This document shows positions 1 through 8,019 of a DNA stretch of 64,000 nucleotides, one piece after another. The position numbers were made by a program, and so were the translations under genes. The notes beneath the pieces were generated by a model. It worked only from the letters and a program-made list of their open reading frames with translations, was not told where the DNA came from and ran no database searches. The stretch lies in assembly GCA_004297005.1 (NCBI GenBank), contig SCVA01000057.1, positions 62,001-126,000 of the forward strand. The letters are read 5' to 3'. The DNA is from Nevskiaceae bacterium. GTDB taxonomy: Bacteria; Pseudomonadota; Gammaproteobacteria; Nevskiales; Nevskiaceae. Within the stretch, counting starts at the first letter, position 1. Each line of letters opens with the position of its first letter.

Positions 1-519
1 GTTGAATTCCGAGAGGTCGCCGTGGATCAACCCGGCGCAGAGCATGCGCACCACCTGGTTGATCAGCAGCGCATGCCAGGCGCGCGCCTGCTCGGCGTCG
101 GGGTGTACGTCGTTGAGGCGCGGCGCCGGCTGGTCCTGCTCATCGACCACCACCTCCATCACCAGCACGCCCTCGTAATAGCCCTGCGGCTTGGGCACCC
201 GCACGCCGGCGGCGGCGAGGCGGTAGAGGGCATCGACCTCGGCGTTCTTCCAGGCCGCCTCCTGTTCCTTGCGGCCGTGGCGGCTGCCCTTGCCCATGGC
301 GCGGGCATCACGGCTGCCGCGCGCCTTGCGGCCCTCCTGATACTCGGCGAGCTTCTGGAAGCCGCGCTGCTGCGCGTCCTTGTAGACCTTGGCGCAGCGG
401 ATGTGCGGGCCGCAGCGGACCAGGAACACCGAGGCTTCCTTGCCGCTCTTCAATTGGCGCAACACGGAATCGACGATGCCATCGTCGATCAGCGGCTGCA
501 GGCTGTTGGGGATTTTCAT
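1..519 (-). CDS. RIO1-family serine kinase/ATPase, 3' end cut by window edge
   Basis: Reading leftward from ATG at 519, 173 residues are visible before the window ends. The reading frame shows the RIO N-lobe signature KSGKEASVF (about residues 25-33), the ATP-binding lysine region CAKVY, and at the very edge the catalytic loop HGDLSEFN. RIO kinases are atypical protein kinases; the bacterial members are mostly uncharacterised. The C-lobe with the metal-binding Asp lies outside the window. The flavin amine oxidase lies just upstream on the same strand (60 nt gap), so co-transcription is possible. The family call is secure; the substrate is unknown. Confidence 0.88.
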   Translation of the reverse strand, partial: MKIPNSLQPLIDDGIVDSVLRQLKSGKEASVFLVRCGPHIRCAKVYKDAQQRGFQKLAEYQEGRKARGSRDARAMGKGSRHGRKEQEAAWKNAEVDALYRLAAAGVRVPKPQGYYEGVLVMEVVVDEQDQPAPRLNDVHPDAEQARAWHALLINQVVRMLCAGLIHGDLSEFN

Positions 520-579
520 GCGGCATTGTGAGGGATAGCCGGCAAAACCTGCCAAACCCTCACTGCCCAATGTTTCCCG

Positions 580-1947
580 CTAGAGCTGCGCAACCACCTC
601 GGTCGCGGCGCGTTCGCCGGAGCGGATGGCGCCGTCGAAGTAGCCGTTCCAGACCTCGGCGGTCTCGGTGCCGGCCCAGTGCAGACGGCCAACCGGCGTG
701 CGCAGAGCCTCGCCGTAATCGCTCCAGACGCCAGGCGGGAAATAGCTGGCGTAGCAACCGCGCGACCATTCCTCGTCGGCCCAGCTCTGCTCGATGTACT
801 CCAGCGGTTGCAGCGCCTCGGGCCCGAAGTAGCGGGCGAAGCATTCCAGCGCCATTGCCCGGCGGCGCTCCGGCGCCTCGCGCAGCAGGCGGCGGCCCTC
901 GCTGGCCTCGATGAAGCCCATGAGGATGCCGAGATGGCCGTCCTGCGGCGAGTTGTCGTAGACCAGCTTGATCGGCCCGGTGTCGCTGGTGACCTGACCA
1001 TTGATGCCGGCGCGGCGCCAGAACGGCGTGGCGTACACCGCATTGACCTTGGTGACGGTGCCCATCGGCAGGCGCTGGGTGAGCTGGTCACGCAGGCCGT
1101 CGAGCAGCGGGAAATAGCGGATGCGCGCCGCCAGCGGCGGCGGCACGGCGACGATCACCCGCTGGCCACGTACCTCGAAGCCGGCGCCGGAAACTTTCAC
1201 GCCCTGCCCGTCCTGTTCGATGCGCTCGACCGCGGCATTCAGCCACACCGCCTCGCCGAGCTGTTCGGCCATCGCCAGCGAGATGCGCTGCGAGCCGCCG
1301 ACGATGCGCGCCTCCTGGGCGCCGCCCTCGGTATTGATGAGCAGATCCAGCGAGCCGGCGCTGTGGATGTAGAACAGAACATGCAGCAGCGAGAGATCGC
1401 GCGGCTCGGCCGAGAACACCGCCTCGATGCACAGCTCGATCAGCTCCTTGGCGCCGCGGCTGAAGATGCAGCGGTCCATCCAGCTCTGGAAGGTCTGGCC
1501 ATCCCACTCGGCCGCGCGCGGGGCGGTCCAGGGCGCGGCCAGCGGCACCTCCTTGGCCATGCGGTTGAGGCGATTGATGGCCAGTTGCGCCTCCACCGAA
1601 CCGAGCAGATTGCCGGGCGGAATGCGGCCGGAGTACTGGCGCAGCCGGCCACGCCGGTAATCGGTAAAGCGGCCCTCGCCCCAGGTCTTGAAGGTGGAAA
1701 GCCCCAGCTCCTCGATCAGCGCCAGCACGCGGTCCTGCGTCGGCCCCACCCATTGGCCACCGATCTCCACCACGGTGCCCGGCTTGGCGCCGGGCGCGGT
1801 GAGGGTGTGGTTGAGCGTGCGGCCACCGACGCGGTCGCGCGCCTCCAGCACCACCACCTGCCGCCCCGCGGCCTGCAACTGACGGGCGGCGGCAAGGCCG
1901 GCGAGACCGGCGCCGACGACGATGACTTCGGTGCTTGCACTGCGCAT
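580..1947 (-). CDS. Flavin-containing monoamine oxidase family protein
   Basis: 455-residue FAD-dependent amine oxidase. The N-terminus has the dinucleotide-binding motif VVGAGLAGLAAA followed by the ARDRVGGRT segment typical of amine oxidase/phytoene desaturase flavoproteins. The C-terminus carries LHWAGTETAEVWNGYFDGA, the conserved FAD-covering segment of monoamine oxidases. ATG at 1947 is chosen because it places the Rossmann motif about eight residues in; a longer frame upstream would run over the divergent promoter. It probably oxidises a primary or secondary amine to an aldehyde, but no substrate can be read from sequence. It is divergently transcribed from a TetR regulator at 2030, a likely controller. 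Confidence 0.88.
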   Translation of the reverse strand: MRSASTEVIVVGAGLAGLAAARQLQAAGRQVVVLEARDRVGGRTLNHTLTAPGAKPGTVVEIGGQWVGPTQDRVLALIEELGLSTFKTWGEGRFTDYRRGRLRQYSGRIPPGNLLGSVEAQLAINRLNRMAKEVPLAAPWTAPRAAEWDGQTFQSWMDRCIFSRGAKELIELCIEAVFSAEPRDLSLLHVLFYIHSAGSLDLLINTEGGAQEARIVGGSQRISLAMAEQLGEAVWLNAAVERIEQDGQGVKVSGAGFEVRGQRVIVAVPPPLAARIRYFPLLDGLRDQLTQRLPMGTVTKVNAVYATPFWRRAGINGQVTSDTGPIKLVYDNSPQDGHLGILMGFIEASEGRRLLREAPERRRAMALECFARYFGPEALQPLEYIEQSWADEEWSRGCYASYFPPGVWSDYGEALRTPVGRLHWAGTETAEVWNGYFDGAIRSGERAATEVVAQL

Positions 1948-2029
1948 GAGGTTTCCTGGGGAGGGTTGACTGGCGGGACGGGCGACGCTGAGGCAATATT
2001 CCGTACGCGTTATCGAAAAATAGAAAACC

Positions 2030-2689
2030 ATGCCCCGAAAGTCAACGCTCGCCCCGCTCGCCGCCACGCCGCCCGGTGCGGAAGCAGCGCGCCCGCGCGG
2101 CCGACCACGGCGCAGCGCCGAGCACGAGCAGGAGACCCGCCGGCGGATCAGCGAGGTCGCCAGCCGGCTGTTCGCCGAGGAGGGCTTCGAGGCGGTGAGC
2201 ATGCGCCGGCTGGCGCAGGAGGCCGGCTGCGGCACCATGAGCCTGTACGGCTACTTCCCGAGCAAGAACGCGATCCTGCGCAGCCTGTGGGAAGACTGCT
2301 TCGCCGAGCTGTTCCCGCGCATCCAGGCGGCCAGCCGGCGCGGCACGCCGCGGCAGCGCCTGGAGCGCGCCGCCACCGCCTTCGTCGACTACTGGTGCAC
2401 GCAGCCGCAGCATTACCGGCTGGTGTTCCTCAACCAGGACCAGCGCAGCGGCGAGGAGCGCTACTACGTGGAGAGCCCGGCAGTGATCGAGCGCTTTGCC
2501 TTGTTCCGCGAACTGATCGCGCAGTTGCAGGCCGCGGGTCAGGGTCGTGCCGGCGAGCCGCAGCTGCTCAGCGAAGCCCTGATCTGCGCGCTGATCGGCC
2601 TCTGCCACGCGCTCATCACCATCCCGGAGTTCCAGTGGCAGCCGCGCGCGGCGCTGATCGCCGCCAGTCTGGGGATCGTGCTGGGCTAG
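2030..2689 (+). CDS. TetR/AcrR family transcriptional regulator
   Basis: 219 residues. A basic, proline-rich leader (RPRGRPRRSAEHEQ) precedes a canonical TetR helix-turn-helix at about residues 38-85, with the recognition stretch MRRLAQEAGCGTMSLYGYFPSK. The remainder is helical and of the length expected for a ligand-binding and dimerisation domain. TetR proteins usually repress a divergent neighbour and are released by a small ligand. Only 82 nt separate its start from the amine oxidase start, so that gene and its own promoter are the natural targets. Confidence 0.88.
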   Translation: MPRKSTLAPLAATPPGAEAARPRGRPRRSAEHEQETRRRISEVASRLFAEEGFEAVSMRRLAQEAGCGTMSLYGYFPSKNAILRSLWEDCFAELFPRIQAASRRGTPRQRLERAATAFVDYWCTQPQHYRLVFLNQDQRSGEERYYVESPAVIERFALFRELIAQLQAAGQGRAGEPQLLSEALICALIGLCHALITIPEFQWQPRAALIAASLGIVLG

Positions 2690-2705
2690 ACAGGAAACTT
2701 TCGCA

Positions 2706-2834
2706 CCCCTTCCCCTGCGCAGCGGGGGAGTCAGAGCACTGCTCTAACGGGATGGGGGGCGTTTCGCGGCGTAGTGATCCGCGCGCAAGAACCAACGCCC
2801 CCACCCTAACCCTCCCCCGCTACGCAGGGGAGGG
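2706..2834. repeat. Intergenic inverted-repeat element A
   Basis: Two C/G-rich arms in opposite orientation fill the gap between the TetR gene and the cupin gene. The left arm (2706-2763) starts CCCCTTCCCCTGCGCAGCGG and ends in GGGGGGCGTT; the right arm (2794-2834) is its reverse complement with the left arm's central insertion missing. Each arm also holds a small hairpin built on CCCCTGCG and the matching GGGG run. No ORF is supported here. It has the same design as the elements at 4732, 40135 and 55686. Confidence 0.7.
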
Positions 2835-2850
2835 AATCGATGCCCGCCGC

Positions 2851-3345
2851 CTAGGCTAGATAGCGCTGCCCCACCGCCGTCTCGTACAGCCAGCGCAGGC
2901 AGTGGTCGGCCTCGGCACTGCCCTCGACCGGCGCCCAGGGCGCGAAGTCCTTGTCGCTGGCCGCCTCGTAGGGGCCCTGCTTCACTTCCAGCAGCACCGC
3001 AAAGCCCTCGCGCACGATCAGCGAATGCCAGGTGTTGGGTGGAATCTGCACGACGCGCAGCCCGGCGCCCTCGGCACCGAGCGTCTGGCGCTCGCGCAAC
3101 GCGCCCTGGTCGTCGAACAGCAGCAGCTCGAAGGCACCGGCCAGGCAGGCGGTCAGCTCCAGCTTGTGGGCCTGCACATGGCGGTGGGGGCGCACGTAGG
3201 AAGCGGGCAGCATGCCGACCAGGAAGCGTTGCAGGGGATCAGCCGCGCCACCAGCGTGCAGCTCCAGGTGCGCACGCCGGCGCGGGCTGCTCTCGGCGGC
3301 CGCGCGCAGGGTGGCGAGTTCAGCCGCGCCTACCGCCAGCTTCAA
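2851..3345 (-). CDS. WbuC-family cupin-fold protein
   Basis: 164 residues, a single cupin domain. The metal-site pattern is visible: RPHRHVQAHKLELT in cupin motif 1 and PPNTWHSLIV in motif 2. The segment FLVGMLPASYVRPHRH and the tail KDFAPWAP match the WbuC family, named from O-antigen clusters but widespread and biochemically undefined. Its start overlaps the stop of the DUF3108 gene by 4 nt (start 3345, stop 3342), so it is translationally coupled as the last gene of the purN operon. Confidence 0.8.
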   Translation of the reverse strand: MKLAVGAAELATLRAAAESSPRRRAHLELHAGGAADPLQRFLVGMLPASYVRPHRHVQAHKLELTACLAGAFELLLFDDQGALRERQTLGAEGAGLRVVQIPPNTWHSLIVREGFAVLLEVKQGPYEAASDKDFAPWAPVEGSAEADHCLRWLYETAVGQRYLA

Positions 3346-4052
3346 GGGCGGCCCTGCAGACTCAGATTCAGCTTGGCCTCGCCATCCTCGACCTGCTCGA
3401 CCTTTACCGGCATGTAGTCCTTCTCCGGCGCCAGCCAGAAGCGCAAGGTGGTCTTGGGGTCATCGATGCGCTCGAAGCGCACCGCCTCGAACTTGCCGGC
3501 GGCGGTTTCCACCGTGCCGCGCCCGGCGATGGCGAAGGTATAGCTCTTCACCCGCTTGTGGTCGGCGATGGCGATCACTAGCGGCTCGGGCTTCTTGTCG
3601 GCAACGTGGTTCTGCACCCAGAGCCGCGCCGCCTGCTGCACGCTGAGCCGATCCAGCGTGCCGGGCGCGATGGGTAGCGGGCCGTTGCGGCCGCCGAGAA
3701 CCAGGCCCTGCTTCCAGTCGAAGTGGATGACGAAGCCATCTTTGCTGCGCTTGGGGTTGTTGAACTCCATGCGGCTGGGCACCACCACGCCATCGACCAC
3801 GCAGAACTCGCTGGTCTCGCGCGGGCTGCCGTAGAGCCAGCGCACCAGGCCGATGGGATGGGTGCTGAGTTCGTAGCGGTAGCAGTCCTCGCCGGCCTCG
3901 GCGCTGAGGGTGAGCGTGCCCTCGCCCAGCGGCGTCTCGCCCCAGGAGACGTCGTAGCTCAGCGACATCGGCTTCAAGGCCGGCGCCGCCAGCGCCAGAC
4001 CCGGCAGCAGGCTCAGCGCGGCAAGCAGACGGCGCAGCGATTGCGGTTTCAT
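3342..4052 (-). CDS. DUF3108 domain-containing exported protein
   Basis: 236 residues with a cleavable signal peptide: a basic N-terminus, a hydrophobic LLAALSLLPGLALAAPA core, and likely cleavage after ALA. The mature part is a beta-rich DUF3108 domain (LSYDVSWGETPLGEGTLTL at the start, FWLAPEKDYMPVKVEQ near the end). The family sits next to purN or purM in many gammaproteobacteria; its function is not established. It overlaps purN by 4 nt (start 4052, purN stop 4049) and the cupin gene by 4 nt. Confidence 0.85.
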   Translation of the reverse strand: MKPQSLRRLLAALSLLPGLALAAPALKPMSLSYDVSWGETPLGEGTLTLSAEAGEDCYRYELSTHPIGLVRWLYGSPRETSEFCVVDGVVVPSRMEFNNPKRSKDGFVIHFDWKQGLVLGGRNGPLPIAPGTLDRLSVQQAARLWVQNHVADKKPEPLVIAIADHKRVKSYTFAIAGRGTVETAAGKFEAVRFERIDDPKTTLRFWLAPEKDYMPVKVEQVEDGEAKLNLSLQGRP

Positions 4053-4708
4053 CGGAACGGCTCCTCAAGATCGGCCAGCGTGCGGGGTGTCAGCAGCGGT
4101 GCGCCCTGCAACCAGGGCTGGCCCGCACGCAACTGCAAGTCGCCGCGCGCCAGCCAGGCCACCGCCTGAGGATAGATCTTCAACTCGACTTCGTTCATGA
4201 CCCGCTCGGCCAGGGATTCGGCTGAATCCTCCGGCGCCACGGTGAACGCGCCCTGAAGTACCAGCGGCCCGCCATCCAGCGCCTCGGTGACGAAATGCAC
4301 GCTGGCGCCGTGCTCGGCATCGCCGGCGGCCAGCGCCGCCGCGTGGGTACGCAGGCCCGGATGGCGCGGCAGCAGCGAGGGATGGATGTTGAGCGCCCGG
4401 CCCAGATAGTGGCGGGTGAAGCCGGGCGTGAGGATGCGCATGAAGCCGGCCATGGCCAGCAGGTCGGGCGCGTGGCGGTCGATGGCGGCGGCGAGCGCGG
4501 CATCGAAGGCCTCGCGGCTGGGGTAGGCACCGTGCGGCACCACCTCGGTGGCGATGCCGGCACGGTGGGCGCGCTCCAGGCCATAGGCCTCGGCCTTGTT
4601 GCTGACCACGGCGGCGATGCGCGCAGGGATGTGGCCGGCGGCGCAATGCTCGATCAGCGCTTGCAAGTTGCGGCCGCTGCCGGAGATCAGGACGACGAGG
4701 TTTTTCAT
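4049..4708 (-). CDS. purN: Phosphoribosylglycinamide formyltransferase (GART)
   Basis: 219 residues. It transfers the formyl group of 10-formyl-THF to GAR, the third step of purine synthesis. The N-terminus LVVLISGSGRNLQALIEH is the phosphate-binding loop. The catalytic triad of the family is intact: N107 and H109 in NIHPSLLP and D145 in the TEALDGGP segment, matching N106/H108/D144 of the E. coli enzyme. The length is normal. It lies downstream of purM on the same strand, separated by inverted-repeat element B (172 nt). Confidence 0.96.
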   Translation of the reverse strand: MKNLVVLISGSGRNLQALIEHCAAGHIPARIAAVVSNKAEAYGLERAHRAGIATEVVPHGAYPSREAFDAALAAAIDRHAPDLLAMAGFMRILTPGFTRHYLGRALNIHPSLLPRHPGLRTHAAALAAGDAEHGASVHFVTEALDGGPLVLQGAFTVAPEDSAESLAERVMNEVELKIYPQAVAWLARGDLQLRAGQPWLQGAPLLTPRTLADLEEPFR

Positions 4709-4731
4709 GACCCGCCCCTACCGCAGACCGT

Positions 4732-4867
4732 CCCCTCGCCCCTTGTGGGAGAGGGCTAGGGAGAGGGGTGCGGCGCATGGCGCCGTGATTCGCACGGAAA
4801 GAAAAGGCACGCCGGCTTCGCCGGCGCTACCCCTCTCCCCTACCCCTCTCCCCCAAGGGGCGAGGGG
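4732..4867. repeat. Intergenic inverted-repeat element B, inside the purM-purN gap
   Basis: The left arm (4732-4768, starting CCCCTCGCCCCTTGTGGGAG) and right arm (4830-4867, ending CAAGGGGCGAGGGG) are near-perfect reverse complements of about 37 nt, flanking a 61-nt spacer with its own GCCGGCTTCGCCGGC hairpin. Transcribed from purM towards purN, it would form a long stem. It is the second copy of the architecture seen at 2706. Confidence 0.8.
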
Positions 4868-4880
4868 AAAAACCGCAGCA

Positions 4881-5915
<1,035 letters not shown>

Positions 5916-5992
5916 GGCTAATCGCGTGGGGGAACGCTGCTATTTTACCGGTCGCACACTCATAATTCCGACCCGACCCGCGATCCGCCCTC

Positions 5993-7129
5993 ATGCAAGC
6001 CGAGCCCCACACCCGTCTGCACTGGCGCGAATTCTGGCCCTGGCTGCTGGCTGTGCTGGGCCTGGCGGCCCTGATCGGTGCGCTGGGACCGATCCTGATG
6101 CCCTTCGTGGTCGGCGCCATCTTCGCCTACCTGGGCGACCCGCTGGTCGATGCCCTGGAACGCCGCCGGCTGTCGCGCACCTGGGGCGTGACCCTGGTGT
6201 TTCTGCTGATCACCCTGTCGCTGGTGCTGCTGATCCTCTTGATCGCGCCGATGCTGCAGCAGCAGGCGGTGACTCTGGCGCAGAACATCCCCGAGGGCCT
6301 GCGCTGGTTGCAGGACGTCGGCCTCGCCAAGCTCGGCATCCAGTTGCCGGACAATCTGCGGCTGGACTCCAACTACCTGCGCGACTGGATCAGCAGCCAC
6401 TGGAAGGAGGCGCGCGGCGCCGCCGGCCTGGTCGCCGAATCCGGGCTGAAGGTGATGGCCACCATCGCCAACATCGCGCTGATCCCGGTGGTGAGCTTCT
6501 ACCTGTTGCGCGACTGGGACAATCTGATCGGCTGGTTCGACACCGTCACCCCGCCCCGCCACCGGCCGCTGGTACGGCGCCTGGCGAGCGAGTGCGACGA
6601 GGTGCTGGGCAGCTTCGTGCGCGGCCAGGGCCTGGTGATGCTGGCACTGGCGCTCTACTACGCGCTGGCGCTGTGGGCGGCCGGGCTCAAGCTGGCGCTG
6701 CTGGTGGCGCTGATCGCCGGTCTGCTCAGCTTCGTGCCCTACCTCGGCTTCGCGATTGGTTTTGCCACCGCGATGATCGCCATGCTGGTGCAGTCGCCGG
6801 AGCTCTGGCCGCTGCTCTGGGTGGTGGCGATCTTCGCCTTTGGCCAGGTGCTGGAAGGCAATGTGCTCACCCCGCTCCTGGTCGGCGACAAGATCGGCGT
6901 GCATCCGGTGGCGGTGATCTTTGCGATCATGGCCGGCGGCCAGTTGTTCGGCTTTACCGGCGTGCTGGTGGCCCTGCCCTGTGCGGCGATTCTGGCGGTG
7001 GGCCTGCGCGAGGTGCAAAGGCGCTGGCTGGAAAGCAACGTCTACCGCTGGGGCGAACAAGTGCCTGCGCCGGAGGCGCTGCCAGCGCCTCCCGCCGCCA
7101 GCCAGGGCGAGGAGCCGCCGGCGGCATGA
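5993..7129 (+). CDS. AI-2E family transporter (PerM/YhhT-type permease)
   Basis: 378-residue polytopic inner-membrane protein with about eight hydrophobic segments: two near the N-terminus, then a soluble stretch at about residues 85-150, then a C-terminal membrane block. GLLSFVPYLGFAIGF and ILAVGLREV are typical of the AI-2E/PerM family. Despite the name, most members are not shown to move autoinducer-2; some are Na+/H+ antiporters. The gene is divergent from purM, and its TGA overlaps the hda ATG (ATGA), an arrangement common in gammaproteobacteria. Confidence 0.9.
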   Translation: MQAEPHTRLHWREFWPWLLAVLGLAALIGALGPILMPFVVGAIFAYLGDPLVDALERRRLSRTWGVTLVFLLITLSLVLLILLIAPMLQQQAVTLAQNIPEGLRWLQDVGLAKLGIQLPDNLRLDSNYLRDWISSHWKEARGAAGLVAESGLKVMATIANIALIPVVSFYLLRDWDNLIGWFDTVTPPRHRPLVRRLASECDEVLGSFVRGQGLVMLALALYYALALWAAGLKLALLVALIAGLLSFVPYLGFAIGFATAMIAMLVQSPELWPLLWVVAIFAFGQVLEGNVLTPLLVGDKIGVHPVAVIFAIMAGGQLFGFTGVLVALPCAAILAVGLREVQRRWLESNVYRWGEQVPAPEALPAPPAASQGEEPPAA

Positions 7130-7824
7130 AGGGTCAGCAACTGCCGCTGGCGGTGGCGCTGCGGGAAACCTCCAGCTTCGCCAGCTTCCACGCCGGCCCC
7201 AACACCCAGGCGGTGAGCACCCTGCGCGGCCTGCTCAGCCCCGGCGGCAGCTTGGCGCTGCTGCTGCACGGCCCGGCCGGCAGCGGCAAGACGCACTTGT
7301 TGCAGGCTCTGGGCCGCGAGGCCGCCGGCCTGGGCCTCAGCCACGCCTATGTGCACCTGCCCAGCCATCTTGCGGAGCTGCCGGAAGCCCTGGCCGGGTT
7401 GGAGACGCTGAAGCTGGTCTGCCTGGACGGCCTCGATGAAGCGCCGCTGCCCGAGGCCGGAGTGCTGGCCATGGCGCGGCTGATCGACGCAATCAAGAGC
7501 CGGGGCGGCAATCTGGTGCTGGCGGCGCGCAAACCGGGGCACCTGCTGCAGTTCGTGCGGCCTGACCTCGCCACGCGAATCAGCGCCTGTGCGAGCTTCG
7601 GCCTGCGCCCGCTCAGCGACGAGGACCGCGCACGCCTCCTGATGCTACGTGCCCATGCCCGCGGCCTGCATCTGCCGGACGATGTCGCCCACTACCTGCT
7701 CAAGCGCCTGGCGCGCGACATCGGCTCGCTGCTGGAAGCGGTCGAGACCCTGGACCGCGCCTCGCTCAGCGCCCAGCGGCGGCTGACCATCCCTTTCGTG
7801 CAGTCGGTGCTACTGCGCGGCTAG
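7126..7824 (+). CDS. hda: DnaA regulatory inactivator Hda
   Basis: 232-residue AAA+ protein related to DnaA domain III. Walker A is LHGPAGSGKTHL (residues 48-59); Walker B is LVCLDGLDEAP; the late helix carries RPDLATRI with the arginine expected in the sensor/arginine-finger region. An N-terminal QLPLAVAL stretch resembles the clamp-binding motif by which Hda docks on the DnaN beta clamp to stimulate DnaA-ATP hydrolysis. The start codon at 7126 overlaps the stop of the upstream permease. Confidence 0.9.
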   Translation: MKGQQLPLAVALRETSSFASFHAGPNTQAVSTLRGLLSPGGSLALLLHGPAGSGKTHLLQALGREAAGLGLSHAYVHLPSHLAELPEALAGLETLKLVCLDGLDEAPLPEAGVLAMARLIDAIKSRGGNLVLAARKPGHLLQFVRPDLATRISACASFGLRPLSDEDRARLLMLRAHARGLHLPDDVAHYLLKRLARDIGSLLEAVETLDRASLSAQRRLTIPFVQSVLLRG

Positions 7825-8019
7825 GGTCCGTTACACAACGTAACTGGACGACACACAGCGTCACCGAGGCCAAGTAGTAAATCGTTACTGCCGCCACGGT
7901 CGCTGGCATGTTTCTCGCGCGTTGCAAGGCCAAGGCGTAGCGGACACTGCGTCGCTCGCCCAGGTGTCGGCTGGATGCCGGAACCGCCCCATATGCTTGC
8001 ACCAGTCAGGAGACATGGA

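Noticed and set aside
679-2859. 726-residue open frame opposite the amine oxidase and through the TetR gene
   Set aside because: Low-complexity antisense translation typical of GC-rich DNA; the flavin oxidase and TetR frames have clear motifs.
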